A program made the position numbers and the translations under genes. The notes below the pieces were generated by a model. That model was not told the DNA's origin and did not search any database. It saw only the letters and a list, made by a program, of their open reading frames with translations. Below are positions 25,268 to 33,386 of a stretch of 64,000 nucleotides of DNA, in pieces. The stretch is taken from assembly GCA_947168525.1 (NCBI GenBank), contig CAMVMG010000001.1, positions 457,088-521,087 on the forward strand, in the 5' to 3' direction. The DNA comes from an uncultured Bacteroidales bacterium (GTDB taxonomy: Bacteria > Bacteroidota > Bacteroidia > Bacteroidales > UBA932). Every line of letters starts with the position of its first letter. The stretch's first letter is position 1.

Positions 25268-27225
25268 TCGGCAAAGTGCATCTCGTCAAAGAGATAGTCG
25301 GCGTGGCCCACCTCCTGGATGACAAAGAGCAAGTAGCGGATGTCCAGGGAGATGTTGCGGCAAATCTCCGGGTCGAAGGCCAGGTCGCTCATGGTGCCTT
25401 CCCACACCCGGTCGAAGTTGATGCCGATGAGCTGCCCCTCTCCGTTAAGGACCGGACTGCCGGAGTTGCCGCCGGTGGTATGGTTGGTGGCAAGGAAGCA
25501 TACAGGCTGAGACTCGTGCCCGCCCCGGGCGTAGATATCCCGGAGCACCTGAGGGATGTCGTAATCGAAAATGTCCGGATTGTCTTTCTCGATAATGCCC
25601 TTGAGCGTACTCACAGGCCGATAATAGACGGCATCGGAGGGGCTGTAGCCTGCCACGGAGCCGTAGGCGATGCGGAGGGTGAGGTTGGCATCCGGGTAGA
25701 ACGCTTTCTCCGGCTCGAACTCCCGCTGCCCCTGCATGTAATCGTGATACAGTTTTTCGATGCTCTTGTTCAGGGCCGACACCTGCGGCGATAGGTTCTC
25801 GTTCACAAAATTGGTGAAAGCCCGGGCCAGTTCGCGGGCTTCCAGGCTGTCTGCGAACACAGCGTCCCGCCATTTTTCCATGGATCCGTACTGGGCACGC
25901 TTCCGGAGGAAGATCTCCGGCTTGTAGCTGTCGTCCAGGGCCTGGTCGAAGGCGCTCATCATGGCCACGAAGGTCTCGGAATCAATGGGTTCGTAATAAT
26001 CCTTCCGGTTAAAATTCGGGTTGGCAGCCATATTGAGCCGCTCGATGGTGCGCACGGTCTCGTTATAGTATTCATAGGCCCTGTAGATGGGCTCCCGGGC
26101 GGTGTAAAGCTGGGCCAGGCGGTCCGTAAGGCCTTCGTAGCGGGTACCCACTGCCCATTCGGCAAAGCGCTTCTCATACTCCTGTTTCAGGGGAACTATC
26201 TTATTCTTCCGGAGGCCCTTCTCTTCTCCCTGCCATTTCTTCCAGGCATTGGCCACGGAAGCATACTTGGAGGAGTACTGGATGCGCACGGCCTGGCTCT
26301 GGTCCATATATTTCTTCATAATCTCCAGCCGGGTGGTGCGGAGGGCAATCTTTTCCGGATCCGAGATATCCTGGATGTACCGCACGGCCTCCGAATGCAC
26401 GTATTCCTGCGTGCTGCCGGGGCAACCGTACACAAAAGTGAAGTCCCCTTCGTTCACGCCCTTCCGGGAAACGATGAAGGACTTTTTGGGATGGTAGGGA
26501 ACGTTTTCCGGGGAATAATCGGCCGGATTCCCGTCCTGGTCGGCATAGATGCGGAAGATGGAGAAATCCCCGGTATGGCGGGGCCACATCCAGTTGTCCG
26601 TCTCTCCGCCGAACTTGCCGATGGAGGATGGTGGAGCCCCCACCAGGCGTACGTCACGGAACTCCTGGAACACGTACAGGAAGTACTGGTTGCCATAGTA
26701 CAGGGAGTTCACCTGGGCCACCAGGCCTTTGGCCGGGTTGGTTTCCTGCTTGCGAAGGGCCTCGATATTCTTCTTGATCAGCGCATCCCGCTGTTCATCC
26801 GTGAATTTGGGCTTGTCTCCCTTGAGCACGGCGGCCGTCACGTCTTCCATCTTCACCAGAAAGCGGACGGTAAGCCCGGGGTTGGGCAGTTCCTCGGCCC
26901 GGTTTTTGGCCCAGAAACCGTCCTTTAGGTAGTCGTGCTCCACGCTGGAATGCCGCTGGATATAGCTGTAACCGCAGTGGTGGTTGGTGAACAGGAGGCC
27001 CTCGTCACTCACCAGCTCCCCGGTGCAGCCTCCGCCGAACAGCACCACGGCGTCCTTGAGGGAAGAGTGGTTCACGCTGTAAATGTCTTCGGCCGACAGC
27101 TTGAGGCCCTTGGCCTGCATGTCGGCGATGCGCTGGGAGATGAGGGACGGCAGCCACATGCCTTCATCGGCCCGGGCCGGCAGGACGGTGAAAAGCACCG
27201 CTGCAAGGAGGAGAAAACGTTTCAT
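25264..27225 (-). CDS. S46-family dipeptidyl-peptidase (DPP7/DPP11 type)
   Basis: A 653-residue serine peptidase with a signal peptide ending near PARA (residue 17). The chymotrypsin-like triad is visible: His in LFTNHHCGYSYIQ near residue 70, Asp in PRHTGDFSIFRIYADQDG near 215 and Ser in TGGNSGSPVLNGEGQL near 595. The long helical insertion between Asp and Ser matches S46. These periplasmic enzymes release dipeptides from oligopeptides and feed amino-acid fermentation in Bacteroidales. It is somewhat shorter than the roughly 710 residues usual for DPP7/DPP11; I cannot tell hydrophobic from acidic specificity. A TATATTTG box lies at 27243-27250 on the minus strand. Confidence 0.9.
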   Translation of the reverse strand: MKRFLLLAAVLFTVLPARADEGMWLPSLISQRIADMQAKGLKLSAEDIYSVNHSSLKDAVVLFGGGCTGELVSDEGLLFTNHHCGYSYIQRHSSVEHDYLKDGFWAKNRAEELPNPGLTVRFLVKMEDVTAAVLKGDKPKFTDEQRDALIKKNIEALRKQETNPAKGLVAQVNSLYYGNQYFLYVFQEFRDVRLVGAPPSSIGKFGGETDNWMWPRHTGDFSIFRIYADQDGNPADYSPENVPYHPKKSFIVSRKGVNEGDFTFVYGCPGSTQEYVHSEAVRYIQDISDPEKIALRTTRLEIMKKYMDQSQAVRIQYSSKYASVANAWKKWQGEEKGLRKNKIVPLKQEYEKRFAEWAVGTRYEGLTDRLAQLYTAREPIYRAYEYYNETVRTIERLNMAANPNFNRKDYYEPIDSETFVAMMSAFDQALDDSYKPEIFLRKRAQYGSMEKWRDAVFADSLEARELARAFTNFVNENLSPQVSALNKSIEKLYHDYMQGQREFEPEKAFYPDANLTLRIAYGSVAGYSPSDAVYYRPVSTLKGIIEKDNPDIFDYDIPQVLRDIYARGGHESQPVCFLATNHTTGGNSGSPVLNGEGQLIGINFDRVWEGTMSDLAFDPEICRNISLDIRYLLFVIQEVGHADYLFDEMHFAD

Positions 27226-27302
27226 AACACTGTCAATTTGCACAAATATAGCAAAAATCTTCCATTTCCTTCCGGTCCAGATGACTCCGTTCATATCCTG
27301 TA

Positions 27303-27406
27303 GCCCGTGGCCAGGAGCAAATATGTGGGAAAATGGTCCTGACGACGTGCTATCGCTCGTGGCCAGGACCAAGAATGTGTGAAAACGGTCCTGATGGCGT
27401 GCTCAG
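27303..27406. repeat. Imperfect tandem duplication, 52-bp unit
   Basis: 27303-27354 and 27355-27406 share the phrases CGTGGCCAGGA, ATGTG-GAAAA-GGTCCTGA and CGTGCT in the same order. The stretch lies between the S46 promoter and the thrA stop. TGGTCCTG 27334-27341 can pair with CAGGACCA 27364-27371, so it may also act in termination of the met-thr operon. Confidence 0.65.
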
Positions 27407-27422
27407 ACACCATCGGAGATCA

Positions 27423-29786
27423 TTAAATCGACAGCATAATGTCGTTCAGCAGCCCGCCGGCAGTCTGGCGGGTACCGGCGCCGGCACCCTGGATGAGCAT
27501 GGGGGAGGGGTAGTCGCCCGTGGTGATGAGGATGGCGTTGTCGGTGCCCCGGAGGCCGTAGAGCGGGCTGTCGGGCCCCACTTCCTGCAGGCCGACGGAA
27601 GCATGGCCCTCTGCATCCACGGATGCCACATAGCGCAGTTTGCGCCCGGCGACGGCCGCTGCGGTGTAACGGGCGGCGATGTCGGCCGGAACGGGCTCCA
27701 GCGTCACCTGGGTCTCTTCCAGTGGCAGGCCCGCCTGACGGCTCAGGATGAGGATTTTCCGCAGCACATCCTTGCCAGACAGGTCGATGGCTGGGTCTGG
27801 TTCAGTGTAGCCCTTCTGGCGGGCATCTTCCACCAGATCCTCCCAGCCTGCCCCGCAGTAATTGTCCAGCAGGTAGTTCAGCGTGCCGGACAGGACGGCG
27901 TCCATCCGCACCAGGGTGTCGCCGCTCTGGATCACGCGGTCCAGGGTGACCAGCACCGGGAGGGCGGCGCCGGCCGTGGTCTCGTAGCGCAGGGCCACCC
28001 CGGCTTTCTTGGCATCCAGCTGCAGGTTGCGGAACTGGGCGAACGTGCCGGAGAAGGGAATCTTGTTGCAGGCCACCACGCTGTAGCCACTCTGGAAAAG
28101 GTCCGGGTAGCGGAAGCCGATTTCCTCGTTGGCCGTGCAGTCTACGAAGATGGCGTTCTCCAGCGACAGACTGCACAGCGCGTCGATATAGCCTCCTCCG
28201 GGTGTACCGCCGGCGAGCAGTTCCCCGGCGCGGGAAAGGTCGATTCCTTCCGTGTCAATCACAAAACAGCGGCTGCGGGCCAGGCCGCACACGCGCAGTT
28301 CTTTGCCGGAGCGTTTTGCGATGGCCGCGGCATTGTCGCGGAGCATTTCCACCAGGGCCTTGCCCACCCGGCCGTAACCGGCAATGAATAGTGGAATCAC
28401 CTGGGTGTCAAAGCGGTCGAAGAATTCGTGATGAAGGGTGCGGATGGCTTCCTGGACCCGGTCCGATGTGACGATAACGGAGATGTTCCGCTCCGAGGAA
28501 CCCTGTGCCGTAGCCCGCACCGGAATGCTGTGCCTGCCTAGTGCGGCCAGCATCTGGCCCGTGGCGCCGCTGTGCTCCAGGATGTCGTCGCCGATGACGC
28601 AGACGATGGAGAAGCCGGTTTCCACCTTCAGCGGGTTCAGCTTGCCCAGCGAAATCTCATAGGCGAAGCAGTCGTTGGCGGCTTTCCGGGCCTTTTCTGC
28701 ATCGGATTCGGCAATGGCAATGCACATCGAATGCACGGAAGAGGCCTGGGTGATGAGGATGATGTTGATGCCCTTGCGGTACAAGGCCTCGAAAAGCCGG
28801 GCGCTGAAGCCGGGAACCCCTACCATGCCGCTGCCTTCCAGCGAAATGAGCGCGATGCCATCGGAGTTGGCGATGCCGGTGACTCCGGCATGGGCGCGGG
28901 GCGGATTCTTTTCCACGAGCGTGCCGGGCTCCCGGGGATGGAACGTGTCTTTCACCCAAATTGGAATCCCTTCGGCCACAACAGGTTGGATGGTGGGCGG
29001 ATAGATGACCTTGGCCCCGAAGTGGGAGAGTTCCTGCGCGGCGCGGTAGGAGATGTTGGGGATAGGACGGGCCGACGGGACCACTTGGGGATGGGCGGTC
29101 ATAATGCCGGGAACGTCGGTCCAGATTTCCAGCTTACGGGCGTGCAGGGCCACGGCGAAGAGCGAGGCGCTGTAGTCCGATCCCCCGCGTCCGAGGGTGC
29201 TCGGGCGTCCTTCGGTGTCCCGGGCGATGAAGCCTGGGACCAGGAACAGTTCGGTGTGCGGATATCGCCCGATCTCATCTCCGACACGGCGGTAGGTCTC
29301 GGCGGTGTCCACCCCGCCGTCCCGGGTGAGCACCAGTTCGCGGGCGTCCAGCCATCGGCACGCTATGCCCTGCGAGAGGAACTGGTCGGTGAGGATGCGC
29401 GTGGACAGCAGCTCGCCGAAGCTCTCCACGGCGCTGAGGCTGGCAGGGGAGAGCTCGCTGAGCAGGAAGACTCCCTGCAGGATGCTGCCCAGTTCCCCGA
29501 AGAGGGCGTCCACGGCTTCCCGTGTCTTACTCCGGTATCCTTCCGGCAGCAGCGCTCCGATGATGTCCAGATGCCGCCTGTGCAGCTCCTCCAACTGCGC
29601 CTCAAAGGCTTTGTTCCGGGCTGCGGCCAGCTTGCCGATTCCGATCAGCCGGTCCGTACATCCGCTGATGGCCGAACTCACTACCAGGGTACGGTCCTCT
29701 TCCAGGGCGTGTTCTACGATATGGACTACCTGCCGCATGGCGGCGGCGTTGGCGACAGAGGTGCCGCCGAATTTGAGTATTTGCAT
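27423..29786 (-). CDS. thrA: Bifunctional aspartate kinase / homoserine dehydrogenase
   Basis: A 787-residue cytosolic fusion catalysing the first and third steps from aspartate to homoserine. Residues 1-290 are the kinase (KFGGTSVANAAAM, then GRGGSDYSASLFAVAL near 215), about 300-450 hold tandem ACT domains for feedback by amino acids, and 460-787 are homoserine dehydrogenase (IAGYGRVGKALVEML Rossmann loop, DCTANEEIGF, and AVLSGTLNYLL). ATG 29786 lies 5 bp after the metX stop. It is the last gene of metY-metX-thrA, which couples homoserine supply to its use. Confidence 0.96.
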   Translation of the reverse strand: MQILKFGGTSVANAAAMRQVVHIVEHALEEDRTLVVSSAISGCTDRLIGIGKLAAARNKAFEAQLEELHRRHLDIIGALLPEGYRSKTREAVDALFGELGSILQGVFLLSELSPASLSAVESFGELLSTRILTDQFLSQGIACRWLDARELVLTRDGGVDTAETYRRVGDEIGRYPHTELFLVPGFIARDTEGRPSTLGRGGSDYSASLFAVALHARKLEIWTDVPGIMTAHPQVVPSARPIPNISYRAAQELSHFGAKVIYPPTIQPVVAEGIPIWVKDTFHPREPGTLVEKNPPRAHAGVTGIANSDGIALISLEGSGMVGVPGFSARLFEALYRKGINIILITQASSVHSMCIAIAESDAEKARKAANDCFAYEISLGKLNPLKVETGFSIVCVIGDDILEHSGATGQMLAALGRHSIPVRATAQGSSERNISVIVTSDRVQEAIRTLHHEFFDRFDTQVIPLFIAGYGRVGKALVEMLRDNAAAIAKRSGKELRVCGLARSRCFVIDTEGIDLSRAGELLAGGTPGGGYIDALCSLSLENAIFVDCTANEEIGFRYPDLFQSGYSVVACNKIPFSGTFAQFRNLQLDAKKAGVALRYETTAGAALPVLVTLDRVIQSGDTLVRMDAVLSGTLNYLLDNYCGAGWEDLVEDARQKGYTEPDPAIDLSGKDVLRKILILSRQAGLPLEETQVTLEPVPADIAARYTAAAVAGRKLRYVASVDAEGHASVGLQEVGPDSPLYGLRGTDNAILITTGDYPSPMLIQGAGAGTRQTAGGLLNDIMLSI

Positions 29787-29791
29787 AGATC

Positions 29792-30784
29792 TTACATTAA
29801 AAGAGCGCCGATGACGGCTGTTTCCAGCAGGAACCCGTCGTGTCCGAAGCGGGAGCTTATTTCATGATAAACACCCCCCGGAATCAGGGCGGCCCAGGCA
29901 CGGGACTCCTCAGGCGGGAAGATGCTGTCCGTGTCGATGGCCACCACAGTGCACCGGGCCTGGATACGGGAAAGGGCTGCGGCCACACCGCCCCGTCCGC
30001 GCCCCAGGTTCTGGCTGTCGATCAGGTTGCAGAGCGTGAAATAGGAGTAGGCGTCGAACTGCCGGCGGATCAGTTTCTCTCCCTGGTAGCGCTCGTAGGA
30101 GGCCACCCGGCCGGCGAAAAGGGTGTCAGGGTCTTCCTCGGCCTGGGTGAGGCCGTATCCCAGGAAGCAGCGGTAGCTGATGAGGGCCTGGGCGCGGGCG
30201 CAGCGGAGCCCGGCTTCACCGCCGTGGATGTCTTTTGCCTCGCGGAAGGTGGGGTCGGCCTCCAGGGCCATCCGCTGGGCCTCGATGGTGGCGCCGAAGT
30301 AGGGCGACACCCTGGGGGCCGTAGCGATGAATACACAGCGGCGGAACCGCTCCGGCTCGGTGACGGCCCATTCCAGCGCCTGGAAGCCTCCGGTGGAGCT
30401 GCCTACAAGCAGGTCTATCGTCTCAATTCCCAGATACTTCCGTACCTGTATCATAGCCGACACAAGGTCCCGCACCGTAATGGCTGGGAAGTCCAGCAGC
30501 CAGGGCTTTCCCGTGGCGGGATTCTCCCGGGCGGGCCCTTCGGAGCCGTAGGGGGAGCCCAGCTTGTTCACGCACACCACGAAGTTTTCCGTGGTGTCCA
30601 GGGTCTTTCCCGGGCCCACCATCTCCGGCCACCAGTCCTCCGGGTCGCTGTTGGCCGTGAGAGCGTGGCACACCCAGATCACCCGTCCTTTGCGCACGCC
30701 GGAGGTGTGGAAGACGATGTGGGCGTTCTCCAGCCTGCCTCCCGCCTCCAGCGAGAGGTTCGCTATGATCTCGTGCCGGTTCAT
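29792..30784 (-). CDS. metX: Homoserine O-acetyltransferase
   Basis: A 330-residue alpha/beta hydrolase-fold enzyme that acetylates homoserine for methionine synthesis. Motifs: VCHALTANSD near residue 39, NKLGSPYGSEGPARENP near 75, nucleophile Ser in GSSTGGFQALEW near 128 (GSSTG where GGSMG is common), Asp in AIDTDSIFPPEESR near 275 and His in GHDGFLLE near 315. Its ATG overlaps the metY stop by four bases (ATGA). Confidence 0.94.
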   Translation of the reverse strand: MNRHEIIANLSLEAGGRLENAHIVFHTSGVRKGRVIWVCHALTANSDPEDWWPEMVGPGKTLDTTENFVVCVNKLGSPYGSEGPARENPATGKPWLLDFPAITVRDLVSAMIQVRKYLGIETIDLLVGSSTGGFQALEWAVTEPERFRRCVFIATAPRVSPYFGATIEAQRMALEADPTFREAKDIHGGEAGLRCARAQALISYRCFLGYGLTQAEEDPDTLFAGRVASYERYQGEKLIRRQFDAYSYFTLCNLIDSQNLGRGRGGVAAALSRIQARCTVVAIDTDSIFPPEESRAWAALIPGGVYHEISSRFGHDGFLLETAVIGALLM

Positions 30785-32127
30785 GCTACGGCGGAAGAGG
30801 AATTCTCTGAAGCATCGGCCTTTTTCTCTGCGGAGGAAAATCCCTCTTCCACCGTAGCCTTATTTAAGGCCTGTTCCAGATCTTCGATAATGTCTTCCGC
30901 CGCCTCCAGGCCGATACTCAGCCGGATCAGGTCCGGGGCGATTCCCGCCTCCCGGAGCTGCTCGTCGGTGAGTTGCCGGTGGGTGTGGGAGGCGGGATGC
31001 AGGACGCAGCTGTGGCAGTCGGCTACGTGCGTCTCGATGGTGACCAGCCGGAGGGCGTCCAGGAATCGCTCGTCATAGGCACGGTCCCCCTTGAGCCCCA
31101 GGCACATGACCCCGCTGCTGCCTTCCGGCAGGTACTTGTCGGCCAGGAGGTGGTTCCGGTCTCCTTCCAGGCCAGGATAATGCACCCAGGCCACTTCCGG
31201 GCGGTTCTGCAGCCAGTTGGCCACCTTCAGGGCACTCTCGCTGTGGCGTCGGATCCTGAGGTGTAACGTTTGCAGGCCTAGGTGCAGGTAGAAGGCGTTC
31301 TGCGGGCTCTGGATGCAGCCCAAGTCCCGCATCAGGTGGGTGACCGCCTTGGTGATATAGGCGGCGCGGCCGAACTTTTTCGTGTAGGTGAGTCCGTGGT
31401 AGGATGCATCCGGGGTGGAGAGGCCGGGGAATTTGTCGGCATGACGGTCCCAGGGGAAGTTGCCGCTGTCCACCACGGCGCCGCCCACGCTCACACCGTG
31501 CCCGTCGATATACTTGGTGGTGGAATGGGTGACGATGTCGGCTCCCCACTCGAACGGGCGGCAGAGGATGGGCGTGGCGAAGGTATTGTCGATCACCAGC
31601 GGAACCCCGCCCTCATGGGCGATGCGGGCCCATTTCTCCAGGTCCAGCACCTCTACGCCGGGATTGGAGAGGGTTTCGCCGAACAGGAGCCGGGTGCCCG
31701 GCCGGAAGGCGGCGCGGATTTCGTCCCCGCTCGCGTGCGGGTCTACGAAACTGATGTCGATGCCCAGCTGCCGCAGGGTGGTTCCGAGCAGGTTGAACGT
31801 GCCGCCGTAAATGTTGTTGGCGGCAATAATATGGTCTCCGGCGCGGCAGATGTTCAGGCAGGCGAGCAGGTTGGCCGCCTGGCCGGAAGAGGTAAGGATG
31901 GCGCCCACACCGCCCTCCAGGCTGCACAGCTGGGCTGCGACGCTGTCGTTGGTGGGGTTCTGCAGCCGGGTATAGAAGTAGCCGCTGTCTTCCAGGTCGA
32001 ACAGGCGGGCCATCTGGTCCGAGGTGTCGTACTTGAACGTGGTGCTCTGGACGATGGGGAGCTGCCTGGGTTCTCCTTTTCCGGGTTGGTAGCCGGCGTG
32101 GACGCAGCGGGTGTCGAGGGTGTTCAT
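30781..32127 (-). CDS. metY: O-acetylhomoserine sulfhydrylase (PLP-dependent)
   Basis: A 448-residue Cys/Met-metabolism PLP enzyme that makes homocysteine from O-acetylhomoserine and sulfide. The PLP lysine is in HSTTKYIDGHG near residue 205; TSSGQAAN near 85 and VIDNTFATP near 180 are also family marks. The last 25 residues are a Ser/Glu/Ala-rich tail absent from the fold. ATG 32127 follows a TAATTTTG -7 box (32144-32151, minus strand) by only 16 bp, leaving no room for a SAM riboswitch. First gene of the metY-metX-thrA operon, divergent from an Lrp/AsnC regulator. Confidence 0.92.
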   Translation of the reverse strand: MNTLDTRCVHAGYQPGKGEPRQLPIVQSTTFKYDTSDQMARLFDLEDSGYFYTRLQNPTNDSVAAQLCSLEGGVGAILTSSGQAANLLACLNICRAGDHIIAANNIYGGTFNLLGTTLRQLGIDISFVDPHASGDEIRAAFRPGTRLLFGETLSNPGVEVLDLEKWARIAHEGGVPLVIDNTFATPILCRPFEWGADIVTHSTTKYIDGHGVSVGGAVVDSGNFPWDRHADKFPGLSTPDASYHGLTYTKKFGRAAYITKAVTHLMRDLGCIQSPQNAFYLHLGLQTLHLRIRRHSESALKVANWLQNRPEVAWVHYPGLEGDRNHLLADKYLPEGSSGVMCLGLKGDRAYDERFLDALRLVTIETHVADCHSCVLHPASHTHRQLTDEQLREAGIAPDLIRLSIGLEAAEDIIEDLEQALNKATVEEGFSSAEKKADASENSSSAVA

Positions 32128-32184
32128 AAGCAATATTTTTCTGCAAAATTAGGGGGTCGAGAATATTTTCACAAGAAGTGTTAG

Positions 32185-32209
32185 AAAATTGGAAAATAAT
32201 TCTAATTTT
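32185..32209. promoter_or_regulatory. Candidate operator over the Lrp-family gene promoter
   Basis: AAAATTGGAA (32185-32194) and TTCTAATTTT (32200-32209) form an inverted repeat with one mismatch and a 5-bp centre. The right arm covers the plus-strand -7 box TAATTTTG (32203-32210), the expected place for autorepression. Confidence 0.45.
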
Positions 32210-32238
32210 GTAGTTAATATTGGAAAGAATGTAAAAAC

Positions 32239-32276
32239 AGGGCGGTCTTCCGCCCTCCCTGACAGAATAATATTCT
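32239..32276 (+). promoter_or_regulatory. Leader hairpin and palindrome before the Lrp-family gene
   Basis: AGGGCGG 32239-32245 pairs with CCGCCCT 32250-32256 around TCTT. A second inverted repeat, AGAATA-A-TATTCT (32264-32276), ends one base before the start codon. Both are in the predicted 5' leader and could affect translation or be regulator sites. Confidence 0.4.
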
Positions 32277-32277
32277 T

Positions 32278-32745
32278 ATGGCAGATTTTGTACTCGACAA
32301 GACCGACCTGCAGATCCTGAGGGCCTTGCAGGAAAACGCGCGCCTCACCACCAAGCAGCTGTCTGCACGGGTGAACCTTTCCACCACGCCGGTGTTTGAA
32401 CGGATGAAACGCCTGGAACGGGAGGGGTTCATCCGGGGGTACGTGGCAGTGCTGGATGCAGAAAAACTGGGCCGCGGCTTCACGGTGTTCTGCTCGGTGA
32501 AACTCAAGCAGATGAACCGGGCCGTGGCCAGGGATTTCATATCCGTGATCCGGGATATCCCCCAAGTGGCGGAATGCTACAATATTTCAGGGGAGTACGA
32601 CTACCTGCTCAAGATCCAGGCTCCGGACATGCGCTACTACAACGAGTTCATCATCAACGTGCTGGGCACTATTGACTCCATAGGTTCCATTCTCTCGTCC
32701 TTCGTGATGGACGAGATCAAGAACACGCATGCGCTTTATCTGTAA
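32278..32745 (+). CDS. Lrp/AsnC-family transcriptional regulator
   Basis: A 155-residue DNA-binding protein. The N-terminal winged HTH runs about 5-60 (DKTDLQILRALQENARLTTK, then LSTTPVFERMKRLEREG), followed by a RAM ligand-binding domain at about 70-145 with GEYDYLLKI near 105. Lrp/AsnC members sense amino acids. Being divergent from metY-metX-thrA, it probably controls that operon and itself; the effector is unknown. Confidence 0.93.
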   Translation: MADFVLDKTDLQILRALQENARLTTKQLSARVNLSTTPVFERMKRLEREGFIRGYVAVLDAEKLGRGFTVFCSVKLKQMNRAVARDFISVIRDIPQVAECYNISGEYDYLLKIQAPDMRYYNEFIINVLGTIDSIGSILSSFVMDEIKNTHALYL

Positions 32746-32749
32746 GGGT

Positions 32750-33271
32750 TTACTTAACCTTTACGACGTATTCGGTGCTGATACCGCCGAATTCTTCCAG
32801 CACCATCTTGGAGATGCGGCCGTCTTTGGCATAGTCCAGCTCCACGCCCGAGTAGCCCTTGGGGGAAACCTTGCGGGCCTTGATGGACACGTGCTTGAGC
32901 CCGTTTTTCTGGGAGACCGCGCAGGTGGCGTCCATCTCCCGGGCAACTTCCTCGTATTTGCCGGCGATGCTGTTCAGGAGGGCACTCCGCTGGGAGGCGA
33001 CCAGCTTGTTGTTCCGGGAATCTACATCGGCGGCCACCCCGCGCATGTCCATGCGCACCAGCGGCCCGTCAATGATGAAATAATCTCCGTCAGGGTTGGT
33101 ATAGAGCATGGCCAGCTGGTCCGGGGCGGTGAAGGAGATGGTTCCTTCGCTTTTGATGACACGTCCCGACGCCTTCATGGTCTTGGCCTGGGTGAAACTT
33201 CCTTCAAAATTCTGGGCCATGGCAGCGAGGCTGCACGCAAGGGCCGCAATGACAATCAGTATTCTTTTCAT
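32750..33271 (-). CDS. LolA-like outer-membrane lipoprotein carrier protein
   Basis: A 173-residue secreted protein (signal peptide MKRILIVIAALACSLAAMAQ). The mature start NFEGSFTQAKTMKASGR matches the LolA beta-barrel half that binds lipoprotein acyl chains (F-x-Q-x-K), followed by SEGTISFTAPDQLAMLYTNP. LolA ferries lipoproteins through the periplasm. The family is loose, so a LolA-like protein of another role is possible. It converges with the Lrp gene (4 bp gap). Confidence 0.75.
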   Translation of the reverse strand: MKRILIVIAALACSLAAMAQNFEGSFTQAKTMKASGRVIKSEGTISFTAPDQLAMLYTNPDGDYFIIDGPLVRMDMRGVAADVDSRNNKLVASQRSALLNSIAGKYEEVAREMDATCAVSQKNGLKHVSIKARKVSPKGYSGVELDYAKDGRISKMVLEEFGGISTEYVVKVK

Positions 33272-33358
33272 AACATCAAGCAGTCTTTGCAAAAAATATG
33301 CCTGCCAGATTGTCAGTTTTGGCGGCGGGCCCGATACTTGATAATGGGCAAAAAAACG

Positions 33359-33366
33359 TATATTTG
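33359..33366 (+). promoter_or_regulatory. -7 box of the Clp ATPase gene
   Basis: TATATTTG, 20 bp before the ATG at 33387. Confidence 0.55.
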
Positions 33367-33386
33367 TAAATCCGATTCATCCATAC

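Noticed and set aside
32128..32277. SAM riboswitch before metY
   Set aside because: The predicted promoter lies 16 bp from the start codon, leaving no leader for such an RNA.
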